DNA of 35,487 nt from Actinomycetes bacterium (GTDB lineage Bacteria > Actinomycetota > Actinomycetes > Actinomycetales > Actinomycetaceae): the NCBI GenBank assembly GCA_023387755.1, contig JAEWHO010000022.1:1-35487 (forward strand), written 5' to 3'. The first letter of the stretch is position 1. Each line of letters begins with the position of its first letter. Positions 1 through 7,600 of the stretch are shown here, piece by piece. The notes under the pieces are model-generated. The model was given only the letters and a program-made list of their open reading frames with translations, did not search any database and had not been told where the DNA came from. Both the position numbers and the translations under genes were made by a program.

Positions 1-408
1 GGGTAGCACCCACCATGCAAAGGCAGCCCCGGCCGCCATGAGAGGGAATGCGGCTGCCGCGAATCCGAGCGCAAGGCGCTTCTCATTCTTCTTCAAGGCG
101 GGGGCGATATAGGCCCAGATTTGGTAGATCCACCAGGGCGCTGAGAAGAACACGCCCAGATACATCGCCACCCGAATCTGAAGGTCAAACGCGGAGATGA
201 CCGTGCCGTAGTTCAGCTCCGCGATTCGGTTTTCCTGCAGTGAAATCCGCTCCAATGGTTCGGCTAGCAGCCGGATCACTGGAGAGTACAAATTCCACCC
301 AATAATGGCGCAGAGGAGCACCCCAATGGCCGCGAGGAGCGCACGGTTGCGCGCCTCGCGGAAGTGTTCGAGCAGGGACATCCTGCCTTCGGGGTTTTTC
401 TTTGCCAT
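1..408 (-). CDS. tatC: Sec-independent protein translocase TatC (partial, cut by window edge)
   Basis: TatC is the multi-spanning membrane receptor of the twin-arginine pathway; it binds the RR signal peptide and recruits TatA to export folded proteins. Only the first 136 residues are visible. The ATG at 408 opens with a short basic segment, then the family's amphipathic start (MSLLEHFREARNR, residues 10-22), a first membrane helix (about 23-42), an extracellular stretch containing the conserved PLERI, and the conserved FSAPWWIYQIWAYIAPAL region around residues 88-105. A further hydrophobic helix begins near residue 112 and runs to the edge. It follows tatA by 12 bases on the same strand, which supports a tatA-tatC operon. 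No clear ribosome-binding site precedes the ATG, so it may be translated by coupling to tatA. The identification is firm; whether the gene is complete beyond base 1 cannot be seen. Confidence 0.95.
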   Translation of the reverse strand, partial: MAKKNPEGRMSLLEHFREARNRALLAAIGVLLCAIIGWNLYSPVIRLLAEPLERISLQENRIAELNYGTVISAFDLQIRVAMYLGVFFSAPWWIYQIWAYIAPALKKNEKRLALGFAAAAFPLMAAGAAFAWWVLP

Positions 409-420
409 AGACCAGCTGCG

Positions 421-900
421 TTAGCGGAGCGGAGCGTCGTCAGCGCCCGGGCCGGGAGCGGGTGTGTAGCCAGCTCCAGACTCCTGGGGCGGGTTGCCTG
501 CTGGCTGCGGTTGGATCGGCTGCTGGCCGGCAGCATGATCAGCGCTGCCGGGGGTTTGCGCCTGCGGTTGGATCGGCTGATTCGCAGTCACAGGCTGAAC
601 CGGCGTGGCAGGCTGGGCGGGCGTGGTGGCTTGAACCGGCGGATTGACCACAGTTTGGCCCGGCACCACCGGTTGGCCGGGATTAGCCGACTGCGCCGCC
701 GTTGCAGCGGTAGCCTGGTACGGATCGGTGGGTTCATCGTCATCGTCTTTACGCAGTTCCTTGACTTCTTTCTTGAAGACTTTCAAGGACTTGCCCACGT
801 TAGACGCGATCATCGGGAGTTTGGCGGCGCCGAACACCAGGATAATCACCAATGCGATCAGGAAAATTTCCCAGCCGTTGATATTCCGCATAAAACCCAT
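421..900 (-). CDS. tatA: Twin-arginine translocase pore subunit TatA
   Basis: TatA forms the oligomeric pore that carries folded proteins across the membrane after TatC recognises the signal. The 159-residue product has a short N-terminal membrane helix (about 8-24), the FGAAKLP hinge typical of TatA/E, and an amphipathic basic helix rich in Lys and Glu (about 31-53), followed by an acidic run DDDDE. The remaining ~100 residues are low-complexity Pro/Gln/Thr/Ala with repeated QPIQPQ, longer than in most TatA proteins. An upstream in-frame Met would add 10 residues, but AGGAG sits six bases before the ATG at 900, so I place the start there. A second in-frame ATG lies three codons later. The gene is sandwiched between pafC and tatC, the usual actinobacterial arrangement. 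Confidence 0.93.
   Translation of the reverse strand: MGFMRNINGWEIFLIALVIILVFGAAKLPMIASNVGKSLKVFKKEVKELRKDDDDEPTDPYQATAATAAQSANPGQPVVPGQTVVNPPVQATTPAQPATPVQPVTANQPIQPQAQTPGSADHAAGQQPIQPQPAGNPPQESGAGYTPAPGPGADDAPLR
505..579. repeat. Direct repeat inside the tatA tail
   Basis: The 18-base sequence CTGCGGTTGGATCGGCTG occurs at 505-522 and again at 562-579. On the coding (minus) strand each copy encodes QPIQPQ in the low-complexity C-terminal tail of TatA. It looks like an internal duplication within a disordered segment, which could vary in length between strains. Confidence 0.8.
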
Positions 901-956
901 AATTCTCTCCTTGCCTCTGGGCTTCCTCAAGAGTAGCCCACCATATTGGCTGCGTC

Positions 957-1895
957 CTACTGGCCGGTCTGGGACATGTGCGAGATCACGCTGTCCATCC
1001 GCTCTAGCGCGGCGTGGGCGCGACTCGCTACCATCTGTGCCACCCCGGGACCATCAACCTGCTCGATACGGTCCGCAGCAGCCAAAATCGTACGAACCAT
1101 ACGTTCGCGACTGAAGAACTCTATCTCGCATTCCAGGAATTGGGCGTCCGATGTGGTGATCGTTGCATCGTATTCTTCCAATAGCCAGCGTAACGAACGG
1201 TCTGCCCGCAACTGTACCGGGATCGCCTGCGAACACCGATCCGATGCCGGGCGGGGATGCCAAGTACCGTCAGTTAAACGGGCGTGCATAATCCGGTCAA
1301 GTCGGAACTGGCGTCGGTCACGCGCGCTATGACAATACGCGTTGACATACAGCACACCGTTACGTTCTACCAGGCCATAAGGATCAATGACTCTCTCAGA
1401 GCGGACGTCGTCGTAATTAACGTACGTGATCGCCACCGGGCAGTGCTGCCGGATCGCTTGGCGTAGCACATCCTCCCACGGTTCCTGCTCCACCGTTTGC
1501 ACCGAGGCGGTAGGTAGCAGATCACGCAACTGCTGTACCAGAGTGTCGATATGCGTGATGAGCGATTCCTGCTGCACATCCTGGCGCAAATGTGCTAGGC
1601 CCACCAGTAGGCTAATAATCTCGCGCGGAGTGAGCCGGAGCGGGTGCTCCAACCCTAACCCCTCGGCTAAGGAAACATGGTCCCACCTATCATCGATGGA
1701 AAAATCGATGAGCTCATCGGGCAGTCCGCCGGGCAGGCCGGAAACCCACAGGGTGTTCAGGTCCGTACGAATTTGTTTCGTGGAAACGCCGAAGTGCTCT
1801 GCTAACTCACCGATCCGGGCCTGGCCATGCTGATCAAGATACGCCAGGATTGCCAGCAGTCGAGTGAAGTGGCTGGGGGCGGGTTCAGCTGGCAT
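957..1895 (-). CDS. pafC: WYL-domain transcriptional regulator PafC
   Basis: PafC partners with PafB to activate the LexA/RecA-independent DNA-damage response in actinobacteria; the family has an N-terminal winged helix-turn-helix, a central WYL ligand-sensing domain and a C-terminal WCX domain. Here (312 residues) the HTH occupies about 8-60 (the segment RIGELAEHFGVSTKQIRTDL is a clear recognition unit), and the WYL-type strand pattern DPYGLVERNGVLYV followed by RRQFRLDRI lies near residues 170-205. A longer reading frame exists upstream, but its first 15 residues are encoded within the end of pafB and look non-conserved; ATG at 1895 has AAGGCGG before it. It overlaps pafB by 11 bases, which indicates translational coupling and fits the known PafBC heterodimer. 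Confidence 0.93.
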   Translation of the reverse strand: MPAEPAPSHFTRLLAILAYLDQHGQARIGELAEHFGVSTKQIRTDLNTLWVSGLPGGLPDELIDFSIDDRWDHVSLAEGLGLEHPLRLTPREIISLLVGLAHLRQDVQQESLITHIDTLVQQLRDLLPTASVQTVEQEPWEDVLRQAIRQHCPVAITYVNYDDVRSERVIDPYGLVERNGVLYVNAYCHSARDRRQFRLDRIMHARLTDGTWHPRPASDRCSQAIPVQLRADRSLRWLLEEYDATITTSDAQFLECEIEFFSRERMVRTILAAADRIEQVDGPGVAQMVASRAHAALERMDSVISHMSQTGQ

Positions 1896-2823
1896 ACCCC
1901 ACCGCCTTCTCCCATCGCGCCCGCACCTGCGCGACGACACTCGCCGGCGCTAGCGGGACGATATCTCCGGCACTAGCCGCAACTATCTCTACCAACTCCC
2001 CGAGCCGACTCGTCTCCACCTCGATAACATCGTCCTTACCCAGCTGGCCCTTAATCCGCCCCTGCCGGCGCAGTCTGAACCCGGTATCCGGCCGTACTGC
2101 CAGGGTGACGATGGTGGCTGAACTCTCGGTAGGGTGGCGCACCGTGGCTGGCTCGGCTGGGATTTCATAATCCCTCACCGGTCCCAACTCCACCTCGCCA
2201 TGGATTCGGGAGAGGCGAAACCAGCGCGGGCCCTGTCGGTCAATATCGAATCCAAGGACGTACCAAGCGCCCATATCCTGGCGCAATACCCATGGGTATA
2301 GCCGCCGTATGCCGGCCGGGGAACTCGCCGGCTCATAATTGAATTCCACTTGCCGCCGCTCAGCGATTGCACGGGCAAGATCATCAAACATGGCGGCAGG
2401 GATATCGGTCTGCACTGTGGTCGTCAGATGGACACTCGTCTCCGCCACCGCCTGCGGACTGAGAGCAAGCAGTTTGGTCACTGCCAGGTGGGAGATTTCT
2501 GCTTGCAAAATATGGCGGGTGAGGGCAAGTAGAGCGGTCTGCATCGGCGTGGGAGTGAGCTGGCCGCCCTGCCATCGGGCGGGATCAATCGAGTAGTACG
2601 CAATGCGGTCATCCCCCGGCGCATACGTAGTCTCCAGGGGCACTCCGCGGTCGCGCAGTGCGGCCTTGTCACGTTCAAAAACACGCTCGCGCGCGGCTGG
2701 GGTGGTCGGTGCTTGGTAGCCCGGAACCTGCTGAATAATGGCTTCTTTGGTCATCGGTTTATCGAGCAGTGCAGCAGTCAGATGTATCCACCGCTTTGCC
2801 GGTGCCATCTTTTCCTCTGCCAT
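1885..2823 (-). CDS. pafB: WYL-domain transcriptional regulator PafB
   Basis: PafB is the first half of the PafBC DNA-damage transcription activator. The 312-residue protein starts at an ATG preceded by GTGGAG. An N-terminal winged HTH spans roughly residues 10-70, where the segment after KRWIHLTAALL resembles the family's opening helix. A WYL core follows near 160-215, with the pattern WVLRQDMGAWYVLGFD and then RWFRLSRI. A C-terminal WCX-like region ends the protein. pafC overlaps its 3' end. Upstream lies a 32-base gap and then the oppositely transcribed DUF3866 gene, so any pafB promoter must sit in or beyond that gap. Its usual companions pafA, pup and dop are not next to it. Confidence 0.93.
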   Translation of the reverse strand: MAEEKMAPAKRWIHLTAALLDKPMTKEAIIQQVPGYQAPTTPAARERVFERDKAALRDRGVPLETTYAPGDDRIAYYSIDPARWQGGQLTPTPMQTALLALTRHILQAEISHLAVTKLLALSPQAVAETSVHLTTTVQTDIPAAMFDDLARAIAERRQVEFNYEPASSPAGIRRLYPWVLRQDMGAWYVLGFDIDRQGPRWFRLSRIHGEVELGPVRDYEIPAEPATVRHPTESSATIVTLAVRPDTGFRLRRQGRIKGQLGKDDVIEVETSRLGELVEIVAASAGDIVPLAPASVVAQVRARWEKAVGYAS

Positions 2824-2855
2824 AACTCCACCGTAGCAAGTAGCCTGGAGAGGTG

Positions 2856-3944
2856 ATGGATTGGCGCGTCGGAATTATCGACTCTTCCCTACCCTCTTGG
2901 CCTGGCTGTGATCATTGGCTCGTAACCGTGGCCGAACGGCAGGTGAAAGCGCTGGCATATACGGATATGGTTGGGGCCCTCACCCCCGGTGACCGGGTGG
3001 CCCTGAATATGTCCGCCCTCGAACGTGGTCTCGGCACCGGCGGTTATGCCTATATCATCGCTCCCCTCGATCAGATGCCGGAACTGCCACCCTCCACGGG
3101 GCACATTATGAAGGCCCGATACACTCCCCAGCAGATGATGGTACAGACCGTGGAGGAAGAGAATTCTGCCCACCACGAAGCTTTACGCTCGCCCATTGAT
3201 ATGGCCGGCATGCCCGTCGTCGTCGCCGATCTCCATTCCGCGCTACCCGCAGTGATCGCCGGCGTACGAATCGCCAAACCGGGCGCTCGCATTGCATATG
3301 TGATGACCGACGGCGCAAGCCTCCCGGCGGCGTTTTCCCGCCAGGTCAGCCTGTTACGCAAGGCGGAGGAACTAGTCGCCACGATCACCTGCGGGCAGGC
3401 TTTTGGAGGCGACCTCGAAGCCACCAGCTTGGCCAATGCAATCATCGCCAGCCGCCTGGCGCTAGAGGCCGACGTCGTCATCGTCAGTCAAGGGCCCGGT
3501 AACGTCGGCACCGGCACCCACTACGGCTTTTCTGGGCTCGATACCATCTGGCACCTGTACCAAGCCCAGATGGTCGGGGCCAGGCCCATCGCCGTTATCC
3601 GCGCCTCCAGTGCAGATAAGCGGCCCCGGCACTTCGGGCTATCACACCACTGCGAGACGATCCTCAACCACCTGCCCCACGCGGTGACCGTCCCCTATCC
3701 CGCTCCCACCTGCCTAACGGCCGTCGATGCGCCGGCCCTAGCCCGAGCCTACGCTGAGCTCACCGACGCCCTCCACCGCCACCGGCGCCATCACCTCTCC
3801 CCCGTAGACGAGCCCGGACTCTACCAGGCACTCGCTCAGTATCCGGTACCGATGCGGACCATGGGGCGGGATCTAACTGCCGACCCGCTCTCATTCCTGT
3901 GCGCGGGTGCGGCCGGAGTCGTAGCTGGATATGACCTGGCCTAG
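2856..3944 (+). CDS. DUF3866 family protein
   Basis: This 362-residue protein belongs to the DUF3866 family, conserved in actinobacteria and some Firmicutes; its biochemical role is unknown to me. Recognisable family features are the GTGGYAYIIAPL segment (about residues 61-72), the GQAFGGDLEATSLANAI motif near 185-201, the GPGNVGTGTHYGFSG loop near 214-228, and a late RPRHFGLSHHCETIL segment. These glycine-rich turns and conserved histidines look like a ligand or metal pocket, but that is inference. A GTG lies directly before the ATG at 2856; GGAG ends five bases before the ATG, so ATG is chosen. It is divergent from pafB with only 32 bases between the starts. It ends 14 bases before the convergent PH-domain gene, with no obvious terminator between. 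Confidence 0.88.
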   Translation: MDWRVGIIDSSLPSWPGCDHWLVTVAERQVKALAYTDMVGALTPGDRVALNMSALERGLGTGGYAYIIAPLDQMPELPPSTGHIMKARYTPQQMMVQTVEEENSAHHEALRSPIDMAGMPVVVADLHSALPAVIAGVRIAKPGARIAYVMTDGASLPAAFSRQVSLLRKAEELVATITCGQAFGGDLEATSLANAIIASRLALEADVVIVSQGPGNVGTGTHYGFSGLDTIWHLYQAQMVGARPIAVIRASSADKRPRHFGLSHHCETILNHLPHAVTVPYPAPTCLTAVDAPALARAYAELTDALHRHRRHHLSPVDEPGLYQALAQYPVPMRTMGRDLTADPLSFLCAGAAGVVAGYDLA

Positions 3945-3958
3945 GCGCGGGCAACCCC

Positions 3959-4426
3959 TCACCTAGTGGCGCGACTGGGCCAAGGGACATCATCAATACC
4001 GTAGTATTCGACGAGGTCTGCGAGCCGCTCCGCCTCCACCTGCCCATAGAGACCATCAGCGGCCTGAATAGCCATGACCGGAATGGTTGAGCCATCAGAA
4101 ATATCGAGACGCGCCCACGGCCGCCCAGACCCAAAACGCACGGAAATGATCTGCGCCCACTCCACCTGATGAGTGCGGAAAAGATTACGGATCACCAAAC
4201 CCGACTCATCCGGGCGTGCCCGCACCTGAAATTGGCGGTAAAGAAAGTAGAGCCCGGCGGCGATAAAGAAGGCAACGCCGATTCGATCCCACCCGCCATA
4301 GTTGGGATGAGGCCGTACCGTAGCCACCAAGGCTGCGTACCCTCCCGTGATCAGCAGCGCACCCACGACGGCGACGACGCGCGCTCGCCGCGGCCGAAAC
4401 GGCCGCAACAGATGGTCTCGTGGCAT
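3959..4426 (-). CDS. PH-domain membrane protein
   Basis: A 155-residue protein with two predicted membrane helices (about residues 16-36 and 46-63) joined by a short loop, then a soluble C-terminal domain of about 90 residues. The pattern VIRNLFRTHQVEWAQIISV followed by WARLDISDGSTIPVMAI matches the bacterial PH (bPH) domain found in small actinobacterial membrane proteins. The ATG at 4426 has GGGAG just upstream. It lies 96 bases after hisG on the same strand; a PH-domain membrane protein downstream of hisG is also found in streptomycetes, so the linkage is conserved although the function is unknown. The N-terminus is strongly basic, as expected for a cytoplasmic tail. Confidence 0.8.
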   Translation of the reverse strand: MPRDHLLRPFRPRRARVVAVVGALLITGGYAALVATVRPHPNYGGWDRIGVAFFIAAGLYFLYRQFQVRARPDESGLVIRNLFRTHQVEWAQIISVRFGSGRPWARLDISDGSTIPVMAIQAADGLYGQVEAERLADLVEYYGIDDVPWPSRATR

Positions 4427-4503
4427 GCTGACTCCCGTAACAGATGTGTATCTCTCACTCTATGAGGGCATGCCGAGGCCCGCTAGGGCAGCGCGACATG
4501 GTG

Positions 4504-4540
4504 TAAGCGGCAGGCCTCGTTCCTATAAGCGGCAGGCCTC
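4504..4540. repeat. 15-base direct repeat covering the hisG stop region
   Basis: TAAGCGGCAGGCCTC occurs at 4504-4518 and 4526-4540. The second copy is the last coding part of hisG (minus strand, Glu-Ala-Cys-Arg-Leu); the first lies just beyond the hisG stop. It appears to be a short duplication of the gene's 3' end. Confidence 0.85.
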
Positions 4541-5368
4541 AATGGACGTCACCAAGATTGCTCGAGCTCCCACCGCGTACAGGGCATCCATGACGCGGTT
4601 GGTTTGACTGCGCGGCACCATCGCTCGCACCGCCACCCACGTTCCGTCATGAAGTGGGGAGATCGTGGGTGATTCCAGGCCAGGAGTGACCGCGACAGCG
4701 GCGTCCACGTCGGCTAGAGGAATGTCGTAGTCGAGCAGCACATATTCGCGGGCAACCAGCACACCGTGCAGACGCCGGTCTACCACGTCGAATCCGGGCG
4801 GAGTAGGGCGGGAGGCTGCGGTGATAACAATGGCTTCTGATTCCAAGATTGGTTCGCCAAATACATGTAGCCCAGCCGCCCGCAGCGTGGTGCCGGTTTC
4901 GACGACGTCGGCAACGAGATCTGCCACGCCCAGGTCAACACTCGTTTCCACTGCCCCGTCAAGGTGGACCACCTCGGCGTCCACCCCGCGCTCATCGAGG
5001 TACTTGCCTACCAGGACGTCGTAGCTCGTCGCGACCCGGCGTCCCCCAATATCTTCAAGTCCCGCCGGCACCGGTTCGGGAGCGGCAAAGCGGAAGGTGG
5101 AGCGGCCGAATCCGAGGGCACGATATTCCATCGCACTCGCGCCGGAATCAACCAGCAGATCCCGGCCTGTCACCCCGGCGTCCACTGTTCCAGCGCCCAC
5201 GTAGACAGCGATATCGCGGGGCCGCAAGTAGAAGAACTCAACGTGGTTATCTGCGTCTAAGATTCGCAGTTCTTTGGAATCACGGCGCTGCCGATAGCCG
5301 GCTTCCGCAAATAGTCGGCTGGCTGCTTCTGACAAACTCCCCTTATTCGGGAGGGCAATTCTCAACAT
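4523..5368 (-). CDS. hisG: ATP phosphoribosyltransferase, long form
   Basis: HisG joins ATP and PRPP to give phosphoribosyl-ATP, the first committed and feedback-inhibited step of histidine synthesis. At 281 residues it is the long form, which carries a C-terminal regulatory domain and does not need HisZ. Visible family features are ALPNKGSLSEAASRLFAEAGY at the N-terminus, RPRDIAVYVGAGTVDAGVTG (about 49-68), and the PRPP-binding region around ADLVADVVETGTTLRAAGL (about 150-168). The C-terminal domain includes SPTISPLHDGTWVAVRAMV and ends at TSIEACRL. The ATG at 5368 directly abuts the hisE stop codon, so translation is probably coupled. It is the fourth gene in the run ribX-ribY-hisE-hisG, and its 3' end is partly duplicated just downstream. 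Confidence 0.96.
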   Translation of the reverse strand: MLRIALPNKGSLSEAASRLFAEAGYRQRRDSKELRILDADNHVEFFYLRPRDIAVYVGAGTVDAGVTGRDLLVDSGASAMEYRALGFGRSTFRFAAPEPVPAGLEDIGGRRVATSYDVLVGKYLDERGVDAEVVHLDGAVETSVDLGVADLVADVVETGTTLRAAGLHVFGEPILESEAIVITAASRPTPPGFDVVDRRLHGVLVAREYVLLDYDIPLADVDAAVAVTPGLESPTISPLHDGTWVAVRAMVPRSQTNRVMDALYAVGARAILVTSIEACRL

Positions 5369-5632
5369 TTACAGGTACCGGTAGACATCTTCTAGTGTGA
5401 TATTGGTGGCGAGCATAAGCGTCTGCAGATGATACAGCAGTTGGGAGATTTCTTCGGCTGTCGCCTCTTTCCCCTCATATTCGGCTGCCATCCATACTTC
5501 TGCAGCTTCTTCTACAATCTTTTTGCCAATCGCGTGTACGCCGGCGTCGAGTTGGGATACCGTATGGGATCCTGCCGGACGTTCCTCAGCGATATTTTGC
5601 AGTCGGGAAAAAAGAGAGTCGAAGGTTTCCAC
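5369..5632 (-). CDS. hisE: Phosphoribosyl-ATP pyrophosphatase
   Basis: HisE hydrolyses phosphoribosyl-ATP to phosphoribosyl-AMP and pyrophosphate, the step after HisG. The 87-residue size fits free-standing actinobacterial HisE. The metal-binding MazG-like helix pattern is clear: the segment KKIVEEAAEVWMAAEYEG (about 34-51) supplies the EExxE cluster, followed by the ISQLLYHLQTLML helix. The start is a GTG at 5632 with only a weak GGG-rich ribosome-binding site. It begins 27 bases after ribY and ends flush against hisG. The remaining histidine genes are not in the window. Confidence 0.95.
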   Translation of the reverse strand: METFDSLFSRLQNIAEERPAGSHTVSQLDAGVHAIGKKIVEEAAEVWMAAEYEGKEATAEEISQLLYHLQTLMLATNITLEDVYRYL

Positions 5633-5659
5633 ACCCTGATCTTAGTGGGCTACCCCCAT

Positions 5660-6658
5660 TTACTTATCGAGGGCGTTCACTGCCTGGACGGCGTCGACGT
5701 CACCCTCCAATAACCCGGCCTCCCGCATGAACTGCGCCATAGCCGGCCACTGCTCGGGGGCGACCGCCAGCTTATGCTCGCCGTAGAGTTTCGCCGTCGC
5801 CGTCAAAACTGCCTCAGCCTGAGCAATCTTCTTAGCACCGCTCATCTGCGGCAGGTAATCGAAGCAGTCCTGTACGGCGGCTTTCGGGTCGGCGGCGATA
5901 TCGTCCATCGCTCGCGCAAGCGCGCGCTTAAGTGACTGCAGTGCGGGACCTTTTTCCGTGATTGTTTCATCCAAGGCCCCTAAAGCAATGGATTTCAGGG
6001 GATTGTTCGCAATCGGGTAGGTGCGTACTGGCAGGCCCGCGTCCGCGAAACCGAGGACATCGTTATTACTGAACCCCATGACGGCGTCAACCTTTTTGGT
6101 CAGTAGCGCTGCTTGGGTGGTGTACCCGATATGTTCGATTGTGACGTCGCTTTCGCTTAGCCCTGCCTCTTTCAACAGGGCTTTGAGGGCGAACCAATTC
6201 TCACCGAATGGGCCCGGCACGCCCACTGAATGCCCTTTTAACTCCTCTACGGAGGTGATCGGTGAATCCTCCCCGACGATCAGCACCACCGGATACTCCT
6301 GGTACATCAGCCCGAAGGTGGTTACGTCCACACCTTGGGAGCGGGCCTGCAACATCTCGTCGGCACCGGCGTTAACGACGTCCTCCTGCCCGGCCGCCAA
6401 TGCCCCTAGCAGTGACTCCCCCTGCCCGTGGTGACGCAGAGTAACGCTCACGCCTTCTTCCGCAAAATAGCCTCTCTTATCAGCGACGTAGAAGGGCGCA
6501 AATTGAATATCCGGGATATAGGTCAAACCTACGGTAAGATGCTGACCGCCCGTATTCGTGGGGGTAACCGACGGGCCTGTAACCGGGGTTGTTTGAGGGG
6601 TGCAACCGACCATGAGACTCATAACCACCGCGATCACTAAAGCCAGGAGCCGTTTCAT
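5660..6658 (-). CDS. ribY: Riboflavin ABC transporter substrate-binding lipoprotein (NMT1/THI5-like)
   Basis: A 332-residue extracytoplasmic binding lipoprotein. The N-terminus is a lipoprotein signal, with basic MKR, a hydrophobic core and a cleavage cysteine at residue 19 (LMVGC; the residue at -3 is Met, slightly off the usual lipobox). The mature part shows the NMT1/THI5 fold signature: YIPDIQFAPFYVADKRGYF (about 47-65), then NAGADEMLQARSQGVDV and a PFGENWFALKALL segment. This family includes pyrimidine (ThiY), sulfonate and riboflavin binders; the FMN riboswitch upstream of the operon makes riboflavin or a close flavin the likely ligand, as for the RibXY systems described in Chloroflexus. 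Its ATG overlaps the ribX stop in ATGA. Ligand assignment is inference from regulation. Confidence 0.82.
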   Translation of the reverse strand: MKRLLALVIAVVMSLMVGCTPQTTPVTGPSVTPTNTGGQHLTVGLTYIPDIQFAPFYVADKRGYFAEEGVSVTLRHHGQGESLLGALAAGQEDVVNAGADEMLQARSQGVDVTTFGLMYQEYPVVLIVGEDSPITSVEELKGHSVGVPGPFGENWFALKALLKEAGLSESDVTIEHIGYTTQAALLTKKVDAVMGFSNNDVLGFADAGLPVRTYPIANNPLKSIALGALDETITEKGPALQSLKRALARAMDDIAADPKAAVQDCFDYLPQMSGAKKIAQAEAVLTATAKLYGEHKLAVAPEQWPAMAQFMREAGLLEGDVDAVQAVNALDK

Positions 6659-7422
6659 TGCTGATCTCGCATTCTATGTTCTAGCAGGGTGACGCCGCCG
6701 TATAAAACGGCAGCCATCGTACATAACCAGATGAGCACGGCGAAGACGCCGATCGTGTCGGTGGAATCTCGGTAGACCGTGAGAAGCATCCCTAAGCCCT
6801 TACCTCCCATGATGAATTCCCCTACTACCGCACCGGTAATGGACAGGGTTAGCCCTGCCCGCAGGCCGGTGAGGATCGCCGGGGCGGCCACAGGTGCTTG
6901 GATATAGCGCAGCAGCTGCAACCGTCCGGTCCCATCGAGTCTGGCGGCGGCGATAATATCCGGATCGATATCGCGGATTCCCAAATGGGTGGTGATTACC
7001 ATCGGGAAGAACACCATGAGGGCACACAGCAGTACTGTCGGCGTCATCCCGTATCCCACCCACATGACCAGCAGCGGCGCCAACGCAATCGCGGGGATCG
7101 CTTGGGAGGCAGCAATCCAGGGCGAGAGGGTGTGACGCACCAGCCGGGAGGTCGCCAGGAGGTATCCCAGCGGGATGCCGACGACGGCGCCCACCGCGCT
7201 GCCCCCGAGGGCTGCTTGGGCGGTAACTGCCGCGTAGGGCCAGATCTGGCCGCTGCGCAGCTCCTCCACCACTCGCTGCGCGACCGCACCCGGCCCCGGT
7301 AAAACAATAGGGTTCATCCACCGGGCGGCCATCGCCCACATAAGGAGGATAATCAGAGCGAAAATGCTCGGTGCCAGGAAGTGCCGGTGGCGCGTTACCC
7401 GCACCCGGTGTGGCGTCTCCAT
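6655..7422 (-). CDS. ribX: Riboflavin ABC transporter permease (ThiX/SsuC-like)
   Basis: A 255-residue inner-membrane permease of the binding-protein-dependent family (BPD_transp_1), with about six hydrophobic helices. The cytoplasmic EAA loop that contacts the ATPase is recognisable as AARLDGTGRLQLLRYIQAPVA (starting near residue 160), followed by GLRAGLTLSITGAVVGEFI. The reading frame extends 33 codons upstream into the riboswitch, but the ATG at 7422 has GGAAGGA at proper spacing and begins with a normal basic N-terminus, so the longer start is rejected. The FMN riboswitch lies in its leader. The ATPase subunit is not encoded nearby, so it must be shared or located elsewhere. Confidence 0.84.
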   Translation of the reverse strand: METPHRVRVTRHRHFLAPSIFALIILLMWAMAARWMNPIVLPGPGAVAQRVVEELRSGQIWPYAAVTAQAALGGSAVGAVVGIPLGYLLATSRLVRHTLSPWIAASQAIPAIALAPLLVMWVGYGMTPTVLLCALMVFFPMVITTHLGIRDIDPDIIAAARLDGTGRLQLLRYIQAPVAAPAILTGLRAGLTLSITGAVVGEFIMGGKGLGMLLTVYRDSTDTIGVFAVLIWLCTMAAVLYGGVTLLEHRMRDQQ

Positions 7423-7455
7423 ACGATCCTTCCCGGCTCCGGGTAGATGCGTACA

Positions 7456-7476
7456 GACGCGCCTACGGCAGGCGTC
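7456..7476 (-). promoter_or_regulatory. Hairpin between FMN aptamer and ribX (expression platform)
   Basis: On the minus strand GACGCCT pairs with a following AGGC and GCGTC across a five-base loop, leaving a two-base bulge. It sits between the aptamer and the ribX ribosome-binding site. No T-run follows, so a Rho-independent terminator is unlikely and control of translation initiation seems more plausible. This is inference without a fold calculation. Confidence 0.45.
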
Positions 7477-7489
7477 GCGTGATAACGCA

Positions 7490-7600
7490 GCTTCTCCCAT
7501 CCGGACTTTAACCGTCGGCATCGGAATTTCACCGATTCAACCGCTGGCGCGGGTCGCGGGCTATCACCGCCGGCTCGGAGTTTCACCGACCCCGAAGCTC
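7490..7600 (-). ncRNA. FMN riboswitch (RFN element)
   Basis: The minus-strand RNA from 7600 down to 7490 carries the conserved RFN blocks in order. They are the P1 5' strand AGCTTCGGGG, a GGTGAAACTCCGAGCCGGCGG arm, the central AGCCCGCGACCC, a second arm ATCGGTGAAATTCCGATGCC, the GACGG core, and the closing AAAGTCCGGATGGGAGAAGC. GCTTC (7598-7594) pairs with GAAGC (7494-7490) as P1. In this family FMN binding to the aptamer lowers expression of downstream riboflavin synthesis or transport genes. Here the first downstream gene is the permease ribX, so flavin uptake is expected to be switched off when FMN is plentiful. The identification rests on direct motif matching and is strong. Confidence 0.95.

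Noticed and set aside
364..936. A 190-codon plus-strand open frame opposite tatA and the tatC start
   Set aside because: Arg/Gly-rich product mirrors the Pro/Gln/Ala coding of TatA on the real strand; tatA has a good ribosome-binding site and family motifs.
7423..7521. An N-terminal extension of ribX by 33 residues
   Set aside because: It would be translated from the 3' part of the FMN riboswitch and is not permease-like; the ATG at 7422 has a good ribosome-binding site.
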